From positions 2,324,060-2,388,059 of the forward strand of contig OZ220477.1 in NCBI GenBank assembly GCA_965116015.1: 64,000 nt of DNA, written 5' to 3'. How positions within the stretch are numbered: the stretch's first letter is position 1; each line of letters starts with the position of its first letter. Positions 40,889-50,900 of this stretch are shown piece after piece. The notes under the pieces are model-generated. The model made no database searches, was not told the DNA's origin, and saw only the letters and a list, made by a program, of their open reading frames with translations. A program made the position numbers and the translations under genes. The DNA is from S5-327 sp965116015 (GTDB lineage: Bacteria; Chloroflexota; Dehalococcoidia; Lucifugimonadales; Australimonadaceae).

Positions 40889-41440
40889 ATGAGGGAAATC
40901 GTCAGGAAAGCGGAGACCAGCGAGAACGCCCCGCGAACCACCAGCCCCGACGGCGCCCGCCGCGAGATCGTCATCTCCCTCGAGGCCGAAACGCTCGATC
41001 GCCAGCAGAAACTCGCCCGCGTCCGAGCAGGGCAGGGCAGCACATTCGAGATCCTCTGCGACGAAGGAGTCAACCTTGGCGGAGACGACGCCGCTCCCTC
41101 GCCGCTCGCCTACTTCTCCGCCGGCGTCGCCTTCTGACTGCTCACCCAGCTCGCTCGGTTGAGCGAGATGACCCGCATCTCCTACTCGAAAGCGCGCATC
41201 CAGCAAACGACGCGCTTCTACCGCGACGGCTCAGCCCTCGCCGGAACCATCATCGGCGGCCCCGTCGGCCTCGAAACCCGGATCGACATCGAATCAAGCG
41301 ACTCTCCCGAACGCGTCCGACGCCTCGCCGATATGGCCGAGGCAAGCTGCTACGCCATGCAATCCCTCGCCCAGAACGTCGCCATAACCTCCGCATTCAC
41401 CCTCAACGGCGACCCGCTCCCCGAAGCCGTTCCGTCCTAG
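40889..41440 (+). CDS. OsmC-family peroxidase-like protein, candidate selenoprotein (in-frame UGA)
   Basis: One frame of 184 codons is interrupted by a single TGA at 41135-41137 (codon 83). Upstream it reads FEILCDEGVNLGGDDAAPSPLAYFSAGVAF. Downstream it continues LLTQLARLSEMTRISYSKARI to a second conserved Cys at residue 154 (MAEASCYAM). OsmC/Ohr proteins carry a catalytic Cys exactly at the UGA position, so Sec-for-Cys is the simplest reading. A 7-bp hairpin with a GGTT loop starts 12 bases after the UGA, as expected for a bacterial SECIS. The product would be 183 aa, normal for the family. The alternative is a TGC/TGT to TGA nonsense mutation; both halves are otherwise undamaged. Confidence 0.75.
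41150..41167 (+). promoter_or_regulatory. SECIS-like hairpin after the in-frame UGA
   Basis: CTCGCTC (41150-41156) pairs perfectly with GAGCGAG (41161-41167) around GGTT. Beyond a G-A mismatch two further pairs (47-48 with 69-70) can form. Distance from the UGA is 12 bases. The apical loop contains adjacent G and U, the features SelB recognises in bacterial SECIS elements. Confidence 0.65.
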
Positions 41441-41605
41441 GCAGACAGCCCGCCCCATCGGCATAGCGCCCGAATGCGGCAACCCCGCCGCCCCGCCCGC
41501 CGGAATTCCCCGCCGGGCGGCAAGGTAGGGCAGGGGGGTGAACGCTTGAAGAAGCGCTCAGCGGGCGCACATCCCCCTGCGCCTACACGTTCGCGCCGGA
41601 ATCGG

Positions 41606-41611
41606 TATACT
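41606..41611 (+). promoter_or_regulatory. Probable -10 box of the amt gene
   Basis: TATACT lies 62 bases before the amt start, in the gap 41441-41673. No clear -35 is seen, so the promoter may depend on an activator. The rest of the gap holds no recognised gene. Confidence 0.4.
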
Positions 41612-41673
41612 AAGCCAATGCTCTATGCGAAAACATCCACACACTACATATTTTACTCAAGGAGTGTGCAGTA

Positions 41674-42867
41674 ATGGATAGCGGTTCAATAGCCTGGCTG
41701 CTGATGGCCTCCGCCCTGGTGTTGCTGATGACCCCAGGCCTCGCCTTCTTCTACGGAGGCCTCGTCCGAAGCCGCAACATCATCAGCACCATAATGCTCA
41801 GTTTTATGAGTATGGCCGTCGTTAGCATCGTCTGGGTGCTCTGGGGCTACAGCATCGCGTTCGGCGAGGGCTCCGCATTCGTCGGCGACCTCTCCCTCCT
41901 CGGCCTCCAGGGAATCGAGCCAGGCGAGGATATGCTCTTCGTCGTCTTCCAGATGATGTTCGCCATCATCACCCCCGCCCTCATCACCGGCGCCGTAGTC
42001 GAACGCTTCAAATTCACCACCTATCTCGTCTTCCTCGTTCTCTGGATAACCCTCGTCTACGCCCCCATCGCGCACTGGGTGTGGGCTGGCAACGGATGGC
42101 TCCTCGACCTCGGAGCCCTCGACTTCGCCGGCGGAACCGTCGTCCACATCAACGCCGCCGTCGCCGCCGTCGCCGCCGCCGTCCTCCTCGGCAAACGACG
42201 CGACCCCGGCCTCGAACCCGGAAACGTCCCCTACGTAGTCATCGGCGCAGCCCTCCTCTGGTTCGGATGGTTCGGATTCAACGCAGGATCCGGACTCGCC
42301 GCCGACAACGTAGCCATCAACGCCTTCCTCGTAACCAACACCGCCGCCGCCGCCGCCGCCCTCACCTGGGGCGTCCTCTCCCAGATACAGAACAAGAAAA
42401 TGAGCGCCGCCGGCGTCGCCACCGGAGCCGTCGGCGGACTCGTCGCCATCACCCCCGCGGCCGGAGCAGTCGGCGTTATGGGAGCCCTCGCCATCGGATT
42501 CGGCGCCGGACTCCTCTGCTACGGCGCCGTCCTCCTCCGACCCAGAATCCGCATCGACGACTCCCTCGACGTCTTCGCCGTCCACGGCATAGGCGGCATC
42601 TGGGGCGCCATCGCCACCGGAATCTTCACCGTCGAAGCCTTCGCCGGCGTCCCCGGTCTCGTCAACGGCAACGCCGAACAGGTGGGCATCCAGGCCATCG
42701 GCGTCGTGGCCACCCTCGCCTACTCCTTCATCGCCACCGTCATCATCCTCAAAGCCCTCGACGTCATCCCGGGACTCGGCTTGCGCGTCAGCGAGCGCGA
42801 CGAGAACGTCGGACTCGACGTCGCAGCCCACGGAGAACGCGCCTTCGTCAGCGACGGCGCCGACTAA
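41674..42867 (+). CDS. amt: Ammonium transporter
   Basis: The product is 397 aa with 11 membrane segments. It begins MDSGSIAWLLMASALVLLMTPGLAFFYGGLVRSRN, the Amt N-terminus without a cleaved signal. The twin pore histidines lie in GGTVVHINAAVAAV and VFAVHGIGGIWGAIATGIF. An AAGGAG site precedes the ATG. The PII gene follows 85 bases downstream, the standard amtB-glnK pair for nitrogen uptake and its control. Confidence 0.95.
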   Translation: MDSGSIAWLLMASALVLLMTPGLAFFYGGLVRSRNIISTIMLSFMSMAVVSIVWVLWGYSIAFGEGSAFVGDLSLLGLQGIEPGEDMLFVVFQMMFAIITPALITGAVVERFKFTTYLVFLVLWITLVYAPIAHWVWAGNGWLLDLGALDFAGGTVVHINAAVAAVAAAVLLGKRRDPGLEPGNVPYVVIGAALLWFGWFGFNAGSGLAADNVAINAFLVTNTAAAAAALTWGVLSQIQNKKMSAAGVATGAVGGLVAITPAAGAVGVMGALAIGFGAGLLCYGAVLLRPRIRIDDSLDVFAVHGIGGIWGAIATGIFTVEAFAGVPGLVNGNAEQVGIQAIGVVATLAYSFIATVIILKALDVIPGLGLRVSERDENVGLDVAAHGERAFVSDGAD

Positions 42868-42897
42868 CAACCGAAGAGCAGGGAAACAGCAGCAGCC

Positions 42898-42924
42898 GCG
42901 GGGGTATGCCGCGCATACCCCCGC
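42898..42924 (+). other. 12-bp hairpin between amt and glnB
   Basis: GCGGGGGTATGC (42898-42909) pairs perfectly with 42913-42924 around CGC. There is no U run. It probably tunes the relative expression of the two genes by stopping or stabilising part of the transcript. Confidence 0.6.
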
Positions 42925-42952
42925 AGGCAATGGACACAAGGGGAGAAACGCT

Positions 42953-43306
42953 ATGCTCAGCATCGAAGCAGTCATCCGACCCGAGCGCATCCACCAGGTC
43001 ACCGAAGCAATGAAGGAGGCCGGCTGCCAGGGCTTCTACTACGCCAACGTAACCGGCGAAGGGCGCCAGCACGGCGTCGAAGTCTTCGTCGGACGCGGCG
43101 GCGCTATGGCCAACCGCTACGCCGTCCCCAAAACCCTCATCCGCACCATCATCCACGACAACATGCTCGAACCCGTTATCGAAGCCATCGTCTCCAACGC
43201 CCGAACCCCCGACGGCGGCGAAGTTGGCGACGGCAAGATCTTCGTCTCCCCCGTCATCGACGTCATCCGAGTCCGCACAGGAGAGCGCGGCGACGACGCC
43301 GTCTGA
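42953..43306 (+). CDS. glnB: PII nitrogen regulatory protein
   Basis: The product is 117 aa. The B-loop (GDGKIFVSPVIDVIRVRTGERG) and the start MLSIEAVIRPERIHQV are typical of PII. The T-loop reads GRQHGVEVFVGRGGAMANRYAVPK. Counting back from the conserved Pro-Lys, the position of the uridylylated Tyr51 of E. coli is Ala, so control is probably by ligand binding rather than uridylylation. It follows amt and likely blocks it when nitrogen is sufficient. Confidence 0.92.
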   Translation: MLSIEAVIRPERIHQVTEAMKEAGCQGFYYANVTGEGRQHGVEVFVGRGGAMANRYAVPKTLIRTIIHDNMLEPVIEAIVSNARTPDGGEVGDGKIFVSPVIDVIRVRTGERGDDAV

Positions 43307-43343
43307 TCCTCCCGCCCCGCCTCTCTCGCCTCGCCCCAAACCC

Positions 43344-43380
43344 AAGAGCGGCCCGGCTCCTAGAGAGCCGGGCCGCTCTT
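43344..43380. terminator. Bidirectional terminator between glnB and the convergent gene
   Basis: A perfect 16-bp stem (AAGAGCGGCCCGGCTC, 43344-43359 with 43365-43380) with a 5-base loop and T/A ends on both sides. It serves the amt-glnB operon and the minus-strand gene ending at 43402. Confidence 0.8.
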
Positions 43381-43401
43381 GCGCTCCCACATCTACGATA
43401 C

Positions 43402-44028
43402 CTAGCCAGCCTCGCTCGACCTCGCCGCCAATACCCGTTGCGTCGCCCTCGCGCTGGCCTGCTGATTCCGCTCCCTCACACTCTCTCGATTCTCGCGCGT
43501 GTGATTCTCTTTGAAACGCTTCTCCTGCTGCATATCCCGCGCGCCATCCGGCTTCGTCGTTCGTCCCTCCAACCGAGGCGCAGCATCCCACAGCCGGTTT
43601 ATCAACCTCGCGGCTGCCCACGGAGCATCCCTCACGTAAGGCTCATGAAGAGTGTCCCCGTAGTAACTTACGTGGTGAAGGAATAGCGCCCAGTATGTGT
43701 CAATCAGCGTGTAGTCGCCGGAATCCAGTTCCCTTACGAACCTTCGTATGCTGTCCGTAGGAACGATGCTCCACCCGTGAAGAGCAGCGATAGCCCTCAC
43801 CGTATGCGCGACCGCTCCCCACGCATCATTAGAGATGCGCAGACGCTCCCCAGAGGTCAACCGCTTCTTCGTCGATAGCCGCTGTGACGCATCGAGCAAC
43901 CGACTTGCCCTGTCCCGATGCTTCTCCGACACTGCCTGCCACCCCGCCTCTGCTGGATTCCCAATAGGCTGCTCCAGCTCAGAGCTAGAGAGCGGCGCAG
44001 GGGCGTGTGGGTTCGAGGCTGTCGTCAT
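43402..44028 (-). CDS. Hypothetical protein, possibly HEPN/PaREP1-like
   Basis: The product is 208 aa. The central part is helical: LTSGERLRISNDAWGAVAHTVRAIAALHGW resembles the opening of PaREP1/HEPN-type helical domains, but the RNase motif Rx4-6H is not clearly present. The C-terminus is strongly charged (NHTRENRESVRERNQQ). It stands alone between two other transcription units. Function unknown. Confidence 0.55.
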   Translation of the reverse strand: MTTASNPHAPAPLSSSELEQPIGNPAEAGWQAVSEKHRDRASRLLDASQRLSTKKRLTSGERLRISNDAWGAVAHTVRAIAALHGWSIVPTDSIRRFVRELDSGDYTLIDTYWALFLHHVSYYGDTLHEPYVRDAPWAAARLINRLWDAAPRLEGRTTKPDGARDMQQEKRFKENHTRENRESVRERNQQASARATQRVLAARSSEAG

Positions 44029-44105
44029 CAGGCTTCTCCTCAGATGAACAGCCTACGCCCAGCCGCCGCGACGGTCAACGAAACACCGACGCAAGCTCGC
44101 CCCCC

Positions 44106-45197
44106 TTACTCCTCCCACTCCGCCAGAGCGTCCCACCTCGGCTCCAGACCCAGCCCCGGACTCTCCGGCATCGTCGTCCGCCCCTGCCGGGGACCCACGC
44201 ACCCGTCGAACACCATCTCCCCGCACTTCCACATCACATAGTGATACTCAACGCGCCACCCGTTCGGAACCGCCGCCTGCAAGTGCATATTGTGATGCGG
44301 CCACCCTCCACCGTTCGCGATCGGCAGATTGAACGCCTGCGCCAGCGCCGCGTACTTCATCCCCTCCGTATACCCACCGCAATACACAACGTTCGGCTGC
44401 AGAATATCCACCGCCCCCTGCGCCAGAAGATCCCGCGCCCGGAACAATCCCCCCTCGTTCTGACCCGCCGAGATCGGAATGCTCGTCCGCATCCGAAGAT
44501 CCCGCAACAACAACGCATCGTTCCCCCACACCGGCTCCTCGAACCACTCCACCCCGCACCCCTCAACCGCCTTCGCCAAGTTCAGCGCATTATTGAACTG
44601 GAACATATAGTTCGCGTCCATCGAAAGCTGCGCCTCCGGCCCGATAGCGTCCCGAACCGCCCGCACGCGCTCCGCATCCTCCCGCCACCCCTCATGACCC
44701 CCCGCAACCCCCACCACCATCTTCAACTTATCCTCACCCTCAGCAACGAAACGCGACGCCAACGACACAAGCTCCTCCGTCGAATACTCCGGAAGACCAA
44801 ACGTAACGTACGCCGGAACCACCGCCTGCGCCCCTCCCAGCAAACGCCACACCGGCAAACCCGTCGCCTTACCCTTGATGTCCCACAGCGCAATATCGAT
44901 CGCGCTCGCCCCCGACGACCACGTCCCCGTCTGCGACCGCGGATTATGCTCCACCGCGAGCTTCCGCCAGATCCGCTCCGTCTCGAACGGATCCATCCCC
45001 ACCGTTAACGGACCCAGCTCCGCATTGATATGCTCCCGCACCGCCTTGCGCTGAATCGGCCCCGAAATCCCGTACCCCGTAACCCCCTCGTCCGTCTCCA
45101 CCCGGCAGAACACGAACGGCCGCATCACCGGCTCATCCAGCAACGGAACCGGAACCGGAACGTTGTGCGTAGTAGCCTCAACTCTCGCAATCTTCAC
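44106..45197 (-). CDS. Enolase-superfamily (mandelate racemase/muconate lactonizing type) enzyme
   Basis: The product is 363 aa from the GTG at 45197 (VKIARVEATTHNVPV), where family homology begins; the frame is open further but without similarity. Catalytic features are DKLKMVVG (KxK motif), SMDANYMF and WFEEPVW metal ligands, and ISAGQNEGG. The C-terminal barrel ends WPHHNMHLQAA with a His dyad candidate. Relatives dehydrate sugar acids or racemise hydroxy acids. Its promoter region faces the first G-tract promoter. Confidence 0.88.
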   Translation of the reverse strand: MKIARVEATTHNVPVPVPLLDEPVMRPFVFCRVETDEGVTGYGISGPIQRKAVREHINAELGPLTVGMDPFETERIWRKLAVEHNPRSQTGTWSSGASAIDIALWDIKGKATGLPVWRLLGGAQAVVPAYVTFGLPEYSTEELVSLASRFVAEGEDKLKMVVGVAGGHEGWREDAERVRAVRDAIGPEAQLSMDANYMFQFNNALNLAKAVEGCGVEWFEEPVWGNDALLLRDLRMRTSIPISAGQNEGGLFRARDLLAQGAVDILQPNVVYCGGYTEGMKYAALAQAFNLPIANGGGWPHHNMHLQAAVPNGWRVEYHYVMWKCGEMVFDGCVGPRQGRTTMPESPGLGLEPRWDALAEWEE

Positions 45198-45324
45198 AAA
45201 ACAACCTCGCGCGGCAAAAGCGCCCCGGCACAATACCCGCGCCCCCTCGAAATAGCAACGCGCCCCATCCCCCCGACCCTCGAAAAGCGCGAAGAATCCC
45301 GAAGAAATCCGCCCCGTTCCCCCA

Positions 45325-45356
45325 TTGACAAAGCGGGGGGGGGGGGGGGGTAGAGT
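45325..45356 (+). promoter_or_regulatory. G-tract promoter 1 (spacer 20 bp)
   Basis: A perfect TTGACA (45325-45330) is followed by AAGC, then 16 consecutive G (45335-45350), then TAGAGT (45351-45356). The homopolymer fills most of the -35/-10 spacer. At 20 bp the spacing is 2 longer than ordinary promoters in this window, predicting low activity in the state sequenced. Confidence 0.8.
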
Positions 45357-45430
45357 AGACGCTAGCTTTTGCAATCTGCAAGCAGTCCGCAACTCATCTG
45401 CGCACGCTCCATCCCGAAGGGAAGCAACCA

Positions 45431-47683
45431 ATGAAATCGCTCACTGTTCGTTGCCGCGGAACCGCGGCCTTCCACTGGATCATCCCCCTCGCCGCCGCCC
45501 TCATCCTCGCGATGAACATCCTCTCGCCCAACCCCGCCGGCGCATCCATCCTCGACCCCCTCGCCAACCAGGCCGCCACCCCCGCCGCCCCAACCGCACT
45601 CACCGCCACCCCCGGCCCCAGCAGCGTAACCCTCACATGGACCGACCCCAACGACGAGGCTATCGACTACTACGAGTACCAGCAGAAAATAGGAGCTGGC
45701 AGCTACGGGAACTGGGCCGAGATTCCCAACTCCCACAGCGGCACAACATCCGCCACGATAACCGGCCTTGCCGCCGGAGTCGCCCACGCCTTCAAGATCC
45801 GCGCCCTGCACTCCGCCGGAGGCGGCGCCGCCACCGCCGGCGCCGCCTCCGCAGAGGCCGCCGCAACCCCCGCCGCCCCATCCATAACCCTCTTCGCAAT
45901 CGCAGGCGATCAAGCCGTAACCCTCAATTGGGAGGTCACCGGCGCTTTCCCCACGTCGGGGGCGCCTGGCATCAGAACTTGGCTCTACTCCCTCCGGCAG
46001 CCGAACGGAAATTTCGACACCCCCACGCCGATATGCATAAGCTGCCTCGCCAGAAGATCAGCCACGCTAACCGGCCTCAGCCTCACCAACGGTTCAGGGT
46101 ATGGAATTCGAATTTCGCTAAATCCCAGCAGCCTCGCCGCTAACGGCGACGCAACAAACACGGTGAGTTTCGTCCCCTCGGCAAGCAACCCCATCCCATC
46201 GGGAACCCCTGCCGCCCCCGCCGGCTTCACCGCCGCCCCAGGCAACGGCAGGGCAACCCTCAACTGGACCGACCCGGACGACGACACCATCAGGAGCTGG
46301 CAGTACCGCAGCAAGCGAGGCGGACGCGCCTACGGCAACTGGACAACCATGCTCGGCTCCCACGAAGATACCACCAGCCACACAGTAACCCTCCTCGCCC
46401 CCGGCACGGAGTACGCCTTTCAGGTCCGCGCCGTCAACGGCGCCGGCTACGGAGCCGTCTCCGCAGAGCGGGCCGTAACCCCCACTGCCGCCCCTCCCAC
46501 TCCCACGCCTGCTCCGGGAACAACCCCCGCCCCCACAGCCACGAGCGCCCCAGCTCCCACCCCCACCGACACCCCAACCCCCACGGCCACTCCCACGCCC
46601 GCTCAGGGAACAACCCCCGCCCCCACGAACACGCCCACGCCCACAGCCACGGACACCCCAACCCCCACGGACACGCCCACCCCCGCCCCGGGGACAACCC
46701 CCGCCCCCACGAACACGCCCACGCCCACCCCCACCGACACCCCAACCCCCACAGCCACGAACACGCCCACTCCCACCGACACCCCAACCCCCACAGCCAC
46801 GCACACTCCAACCCCCACGGACACGCCCACCCCCGCCCCGGGGACAACCCCCGCCCCCACGGACACGCCCACCCCCGCCCCGGGGACAACCCCCGCCCCC
46901 ACGAACACGCCCACCCCCACCGACACCGACACCCCAACCCCCACAGCCACGCACACTCCCACTCCGAGACCCACGGCGACTCCCACCGCGACTCCTACAC
47001 CGAGACCCGAGACAGCTGCTCCCACGCCCACTCCTGACGGGAGCGTTGGCGTCAGCGGCGCGACCATAACCCGCCCGGCCACTCCCACCCCCATCCCAAC
47101 CCCCACCCCAAGACCTGCGCTCCCGCCCAAGCCCCCGCCCGCCCCAACCGCAATGCCCACCGCAATGCCCACCCTCGCCCCCACCGCGATGCCGCCCACG
47201 GCGACGCCCACTGTCGCTCCGCGCCCAACGGCGACCCCCGTCCCGCGCCCGACGGCGACTCCAGCTCCGCGCCCAACGGCGACCCCAGCCCCGATGCCCA
47301 CGGCGACTCCAGCCCCGCGCCCGACGGCGACCCCCGTCCCGCGCCCGACGGCGACTCCAGCCCCGCGCCCGACGGCGACCCCCGTCCCGCGCCCGATGGC
47401 GACTCCAGCCCCGCGCCCAACGGCGACCCCAACCCCGATGCCCACGGCGACTCTAGCCCCGCGCCCAACGGCGACTCCAACCCCGCGCCCGACCGCGACG
47501 CCCACCCCCACTCCGGCGCCGACCGCGACGCCCACCCCAAGACCCGCGCCCACCCCAACGCCAACGCCCGAAGATACAGGCGGATTCTCCGGCGCATTGC
47601 CGTTGTTCGTTGGAGGGCTGGCAGTGATCCTCATCGCCGCTGGCGGCTACGGCGTCTACGTTTACCGCCAGAGGCAAAGCTAG
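45431..47683 (+). CDS. Secreted FN3-repeat surface protein 1 with Thr-Pro stalk
   Basis: The product is 750 aa. Signal peptide: residues 1-38 (WIIPLAAALILAMNILS, ending AGA-S). Three fibronectin-III domains span about residues 51-350 (for example TPGPSSVTLTWTDPNDEAIDYYEYQQK). A Thr-Pro stalk of about 360 residues follows, interrupted near codon 535 by the conserved island DGSVGVSGATITRPATPTP. The end is a membrane anchor, GGFSGALPLFVGGLAVILIAAGGYG, and a basic tail YVYRQRQS. It should be displayed on the surface as a glycosylated stalked adhesin-like protein. It is the first of five tandem paralogues, each with its own G-tract promoter. Confidence 0.85.
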   Translation: MKSLTVRCRGTAAFHWIIPLAAALILAMNILSPNPAGASILDPLANQAATPAAPTALTATPGPSSVTLTWTDPNDEAIDYYEYQQKIGAGSYGNWAEIPNSHSGTTSATITGLAAGVAHAFKIRALHSAGGGAATAGAASAEAAATPAAPSITLFAIAGDQAVTLNWEVTGAFPTSGAPGIRTWLYSLRQPNGNFDTPTPICISCLARRSATLTGLSLTNGSGYGIRISLNPSSLAANGDATNTVSFVPSASNPIPSGTPAAPAGFTAAPGNGRATLNWTDPDDDTIRSWQYRSKRGGRAYGNWTTMLGSHEDTTSHTVTLLAPGTEYAFQVRAVNGAGYGAVSAERAVTPTAAPPTPTPAPGTTPAPTATSAPAPTPTDTPTPTATPTPAQGTTPAPTNTPTPTATDTPTPTDTPTPAPGTTPAPTNTPTPTPTDTPTPTATNTPTPTDTPTPTATHTPTPTDTPTPAPGTTPAPTDTPTPAPGTTPAPTNTPTPTDTDTPTPTATHTPTPRPTATPTATPTPRPETAAPTPTPDGSVGVSGATITRPATPTPIPTPTPRPALPPKPPPAPTAMPTAMPTLAPTAMPPTATPTVAPRPTATPVPRPTATPAPRPTATPAPMPTATPAPRPTATPVPRPTATPAPRPTATPVPRPMATPAPRPTATPTPMPTATLAPRPTATPTPRPTATPTPTPAPTATPTPRPAPTPTPTPEDTGGFSGALPLFVGGLAVILIAAGGYGVYVYRQRQS

Positions 47684-47780
47684 ACCGGCGAGCTAAGCGC
47701 CGCCGCCCGCACGAGCCCGGCTAGCTGACGCCCCCCTGGGAGGAGCATCCCCCGCTCCCCCAGCGGGCGCCGCCTCCAAC

Positions 47781-47811
47781 CAAGCGCTCCCGCGCAAAGC
47801 GGGAGCGCTTG
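47781..47811 (+). terminator. Terminator of surface protein gene 1
   Basis: A perfect 13-bp stem (CAAGCGCTCCCGC, 47781-47793 with 47799-47811) around GCAAA, about 100 bases after the stop and 53 bases before the next promoter. Confidence 0.7.
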
Positions 47812-47863
47812 TCTCGCCGCCTCCCAAGCGCGAAAATCCCGAAGAAGTCCGCCCCGTTTCTCA

Positions 47864-47895
47864 TTGACAAAGAGGGGGGGGGGGGGGGGTAGAGT
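47864..47895 (+). promoter_or_regulatory. G-tract promoter 2 (spacer 20 bp)
   Basis: TTGACA (47864-47869), then AAGA, 16 G (47874-47889), then TAGAGT (47890-47895). Sequence before and after closely matches promoter 1, including the leader down to the ATG. Confidence 0.8.
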
Positions 47896-47967
47896 AGACG
47901 CTAGCTCGCTATCTGCAAGCAGTCCGCAACTCATCTGCGCATGCTCCATCCCGAAGGGAAGCAACCA

Positions 47968-50900
47968 ATGAAATCGCCCATCGCACGCTACGACAGAAAC
48001 CGCGCCTTCCCCTGGATCATTCCCCTCGCCGCCGCGCTCGTCGCCGCACTCATCCTCGCGATGAGCATCCTCTCGCCCAACCCTGCCGGCGCATCCATCC
48101 TCGACCCCCTCGCCAACCAGGCCGCCACCCCCGCCGCCCCAACCGGACTCTCCGCTACAGCCGGCTCCAGCAAAGCAACCCTCGCCTGGACCAACCCCAA
48201 CGACGACACAATCGACTACTACGAGTACCAGCAGAAAACAGGAGCCGCAGACTACGGGAGCTGGGCCGAGATCCCCAACTCCCACAGCGGCACAACATCC
48301 GCCACGATAACCGGCCTTGCCGCCGGAGTCGCCCACGCCTTCAAGATACGCGCGAAGAGCGACGCCGGCGACGGCGTCGCCTCCGCAGAGGCGACCGCAA
48401 CCCCCACCGTCCCATCCATAACCCTCTTCGCAACCGCACTCGATCAAACCGTAAAAATCAATTGGGAGGTCACCGGCGCTTTTCCCACGCCTGGGCCGAG
48501 TGGCGTCAGAATTTGGTTCTACGAACTCCAGCAGCCGAGCGGAGAATACGCCGACCCTGTGCCGATATGCTCGGATTGCCTCAGCATAAGATTAAGCACG
48601 CTAACCAGCCTCACCCTCACCAACGATTCAGAGTATGGAATTCGAATTTCGCTGAGCCCCAGCGAACTCGCCGCCAACGGCGACGGAACAAACACGGTGA
48701 AGTTCACCCCCTCGTCAAGCGCCCCCGTCCCGACGGGAACCCCCGCCGCTCCCTATCCTTACGTCGCCTCCCCAGGCAACGGCAGCGCAAACCTCAGCTG
48801 GGCCGACCCCGGCGACGACACCATCACCCACTGGCAGTACCGCAGCAAGCGGGGCGGACGAACCTACGGAGACTGGACAACCATCTCCGGCTCCGACAAA
48901 GACACCACCACCTACCAAGCAACCTCTCTCACCAATGGCGTGGAGTACGAATTCCAGGTCCGCGCCGTCAACCCCGCCGGCTACGGCGCCGCAGCCGCAG
49001 AACAGACCGCCACCCCCACCGACGCTGCTCCCACTCCCACACCAACTCCCACCGACACCCCTACCCCCACCGCCACCCCCACGAACACCCCCACGGCCAC
49101 GCCCACCGACACCCCCACCCCGGCGCCCGTTCCCACCGACACCCCAACCCCCGCCCCGGGAACGACTCCCGCTCCCACCGACACCCCAACGGACACCCCG
49201 ACTCCCACTCCCACGCATACTCCCACCCCCACGCCGACTGCTACCCCAACCCCAACCCCCACGCCCTCCGCCACTCCCGCCCGCCCCGCCGGCTTCAGCG
49301 GCACAGCCGGATACCAGCGCGTAACCCTCACCTGGACCAACCCCAACGACCCCTCCATCACCAGCTACCAATACCAGCAGAAGAAAGGCAGCGCCCGCTG
49401 GGGCGGCTGGACCGACATCCCCGGCTCCGGCGCAACCACCGTCGCCCACGAGATAACCGGCCTCGACAACAACGTCAACTACGGATTCCGCATCCGCGCC
49501 CGCAACTCAGTGGGCGACAGCCCCCGCTCCGGGAACGAATTCAAAACCCCAGGGTCCTCCAAGACGTTCACCGTCTCCCCCGATATGGACCGGGTAGCTG
49601 AAGGCGACGCCGGCAAAACCGACGTAACCGTAACCATAACCCTCAACGAGCCCGCCCCAGCCAACTTCGCCATCCAGTTCGGAGTCGCTCCCACAAGCAT
49701 CGCAACCCGCGCCGCCGACTGCAACAACCCCCCTGCGAGCGCAGACTACTGCGTGAGCGCGCTGCGTATTCCCATCGCGGAAGGCGAGCGCGTCGCCACC
49801 TTCACCGTCAGCGTCTTCGGCGACGTGACCATGGGATCGAACGAGAACATCGTTCTCCCCGCCACAGCGCGCATCTCGAACGCCGCGGCCGCCGGCTGGG
49901 TCGGCAGCTCGCTCACCATCACCATCGTCGACGACGACGACGACGCCACCCCCAAGGCCACCCCCGTCGCCGCCCTCGACCTCCTCACCGGGATCCTCGG
50001 ACAGGCCCCCGCCTCCGCTCCCCCCCTGGGCGACCCCGACGATGAAGCCGGCGACACGAACGCCCTCGAAGGCTGGTTCGACGCGCGCGCAACCACCCCC
50101 CTCAAAGCCGACCCTGGGGAAACCACTCCCCGCTGCCTGGCGGTTCCCGTCGGCCAAACGCACTTCACCCTCGCCTTCAGCTGGGGAGCCAAAGACGTCA
50201 AAGCCAACATCGAATTTCCCAGAGACGGAGGCGGCGTAACCGGCTGGTACAACGACGACGCTGCAGTCAACTCCGAATACCGAACCTCTGGAATCCTGCC
50301 CTACCGCTACTACCAGCATGAAGGCTCCTGGCGCCGAACGGACATCTTCGTCGCCCCGGCCTCGACGACAGCGGCGCTCACCGCCCGCGACTTCGACGGC
50401 AACCCCGACGGCACAGACGACACGAAAGTCACCCACGCCGACATCGTCGCCGTGCAGATCGAACTCCCCGACCTCGAACAGGGCGAAGCCCGCTCATTCC
50501 CCGTCGTCTTCAAAGTCGTCGCCGAGGGCATCGCCTTCGTTCCCACCACCTACACCATCCACATCAAGCGCGACTGCGCCCCGCCGCCGACCCCAACCCC
50601 CACGCCAACCGCCACCGCCACCCCCACCGACACGCCCACCCCCACAGCCACGTCCACGCCAACCCACACCCCCACGCCCACCTCAGCCCCAGGGACAACC
50701 CCGGCTCCCACAGCCGCCCCCACCTCAGCGCCGCCGACAGCTACCCCCACGCCCACCGCCACGCCCACGCCAGCCCCAGGGACAACCCCCGCGCCCACAG
50801 CCGCGCCCACGCCAGCCCCAGGAACAACCCCCGCGCCCACAGCCGCGCCCCCCGACACACCCACTCCAACGCCCACTCACACCCCAACCCCCACGCCAAC

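Noticed and set aside
40766..41137. Two separate short ORFs (ending 41137 and starting 41159)
   Set aside because: They are one OsmC frame divided by a single TGA; the second has no ribosome-binding site and begins inside a conserved helix.
41686..43002. A 438-codon antisense frame across amt rich in Asp, Glu and Gly
   Set aside because: It is the codon-bias mirror of the intact amt gene and has no family features.
46490..47570. Regular short repeats in the Thr-Pro stalks as a possible CRISPR array
   Set aside because: The repeats are 6-12-base in-frame codon repeats without unique spacers, inside a coding sequence.
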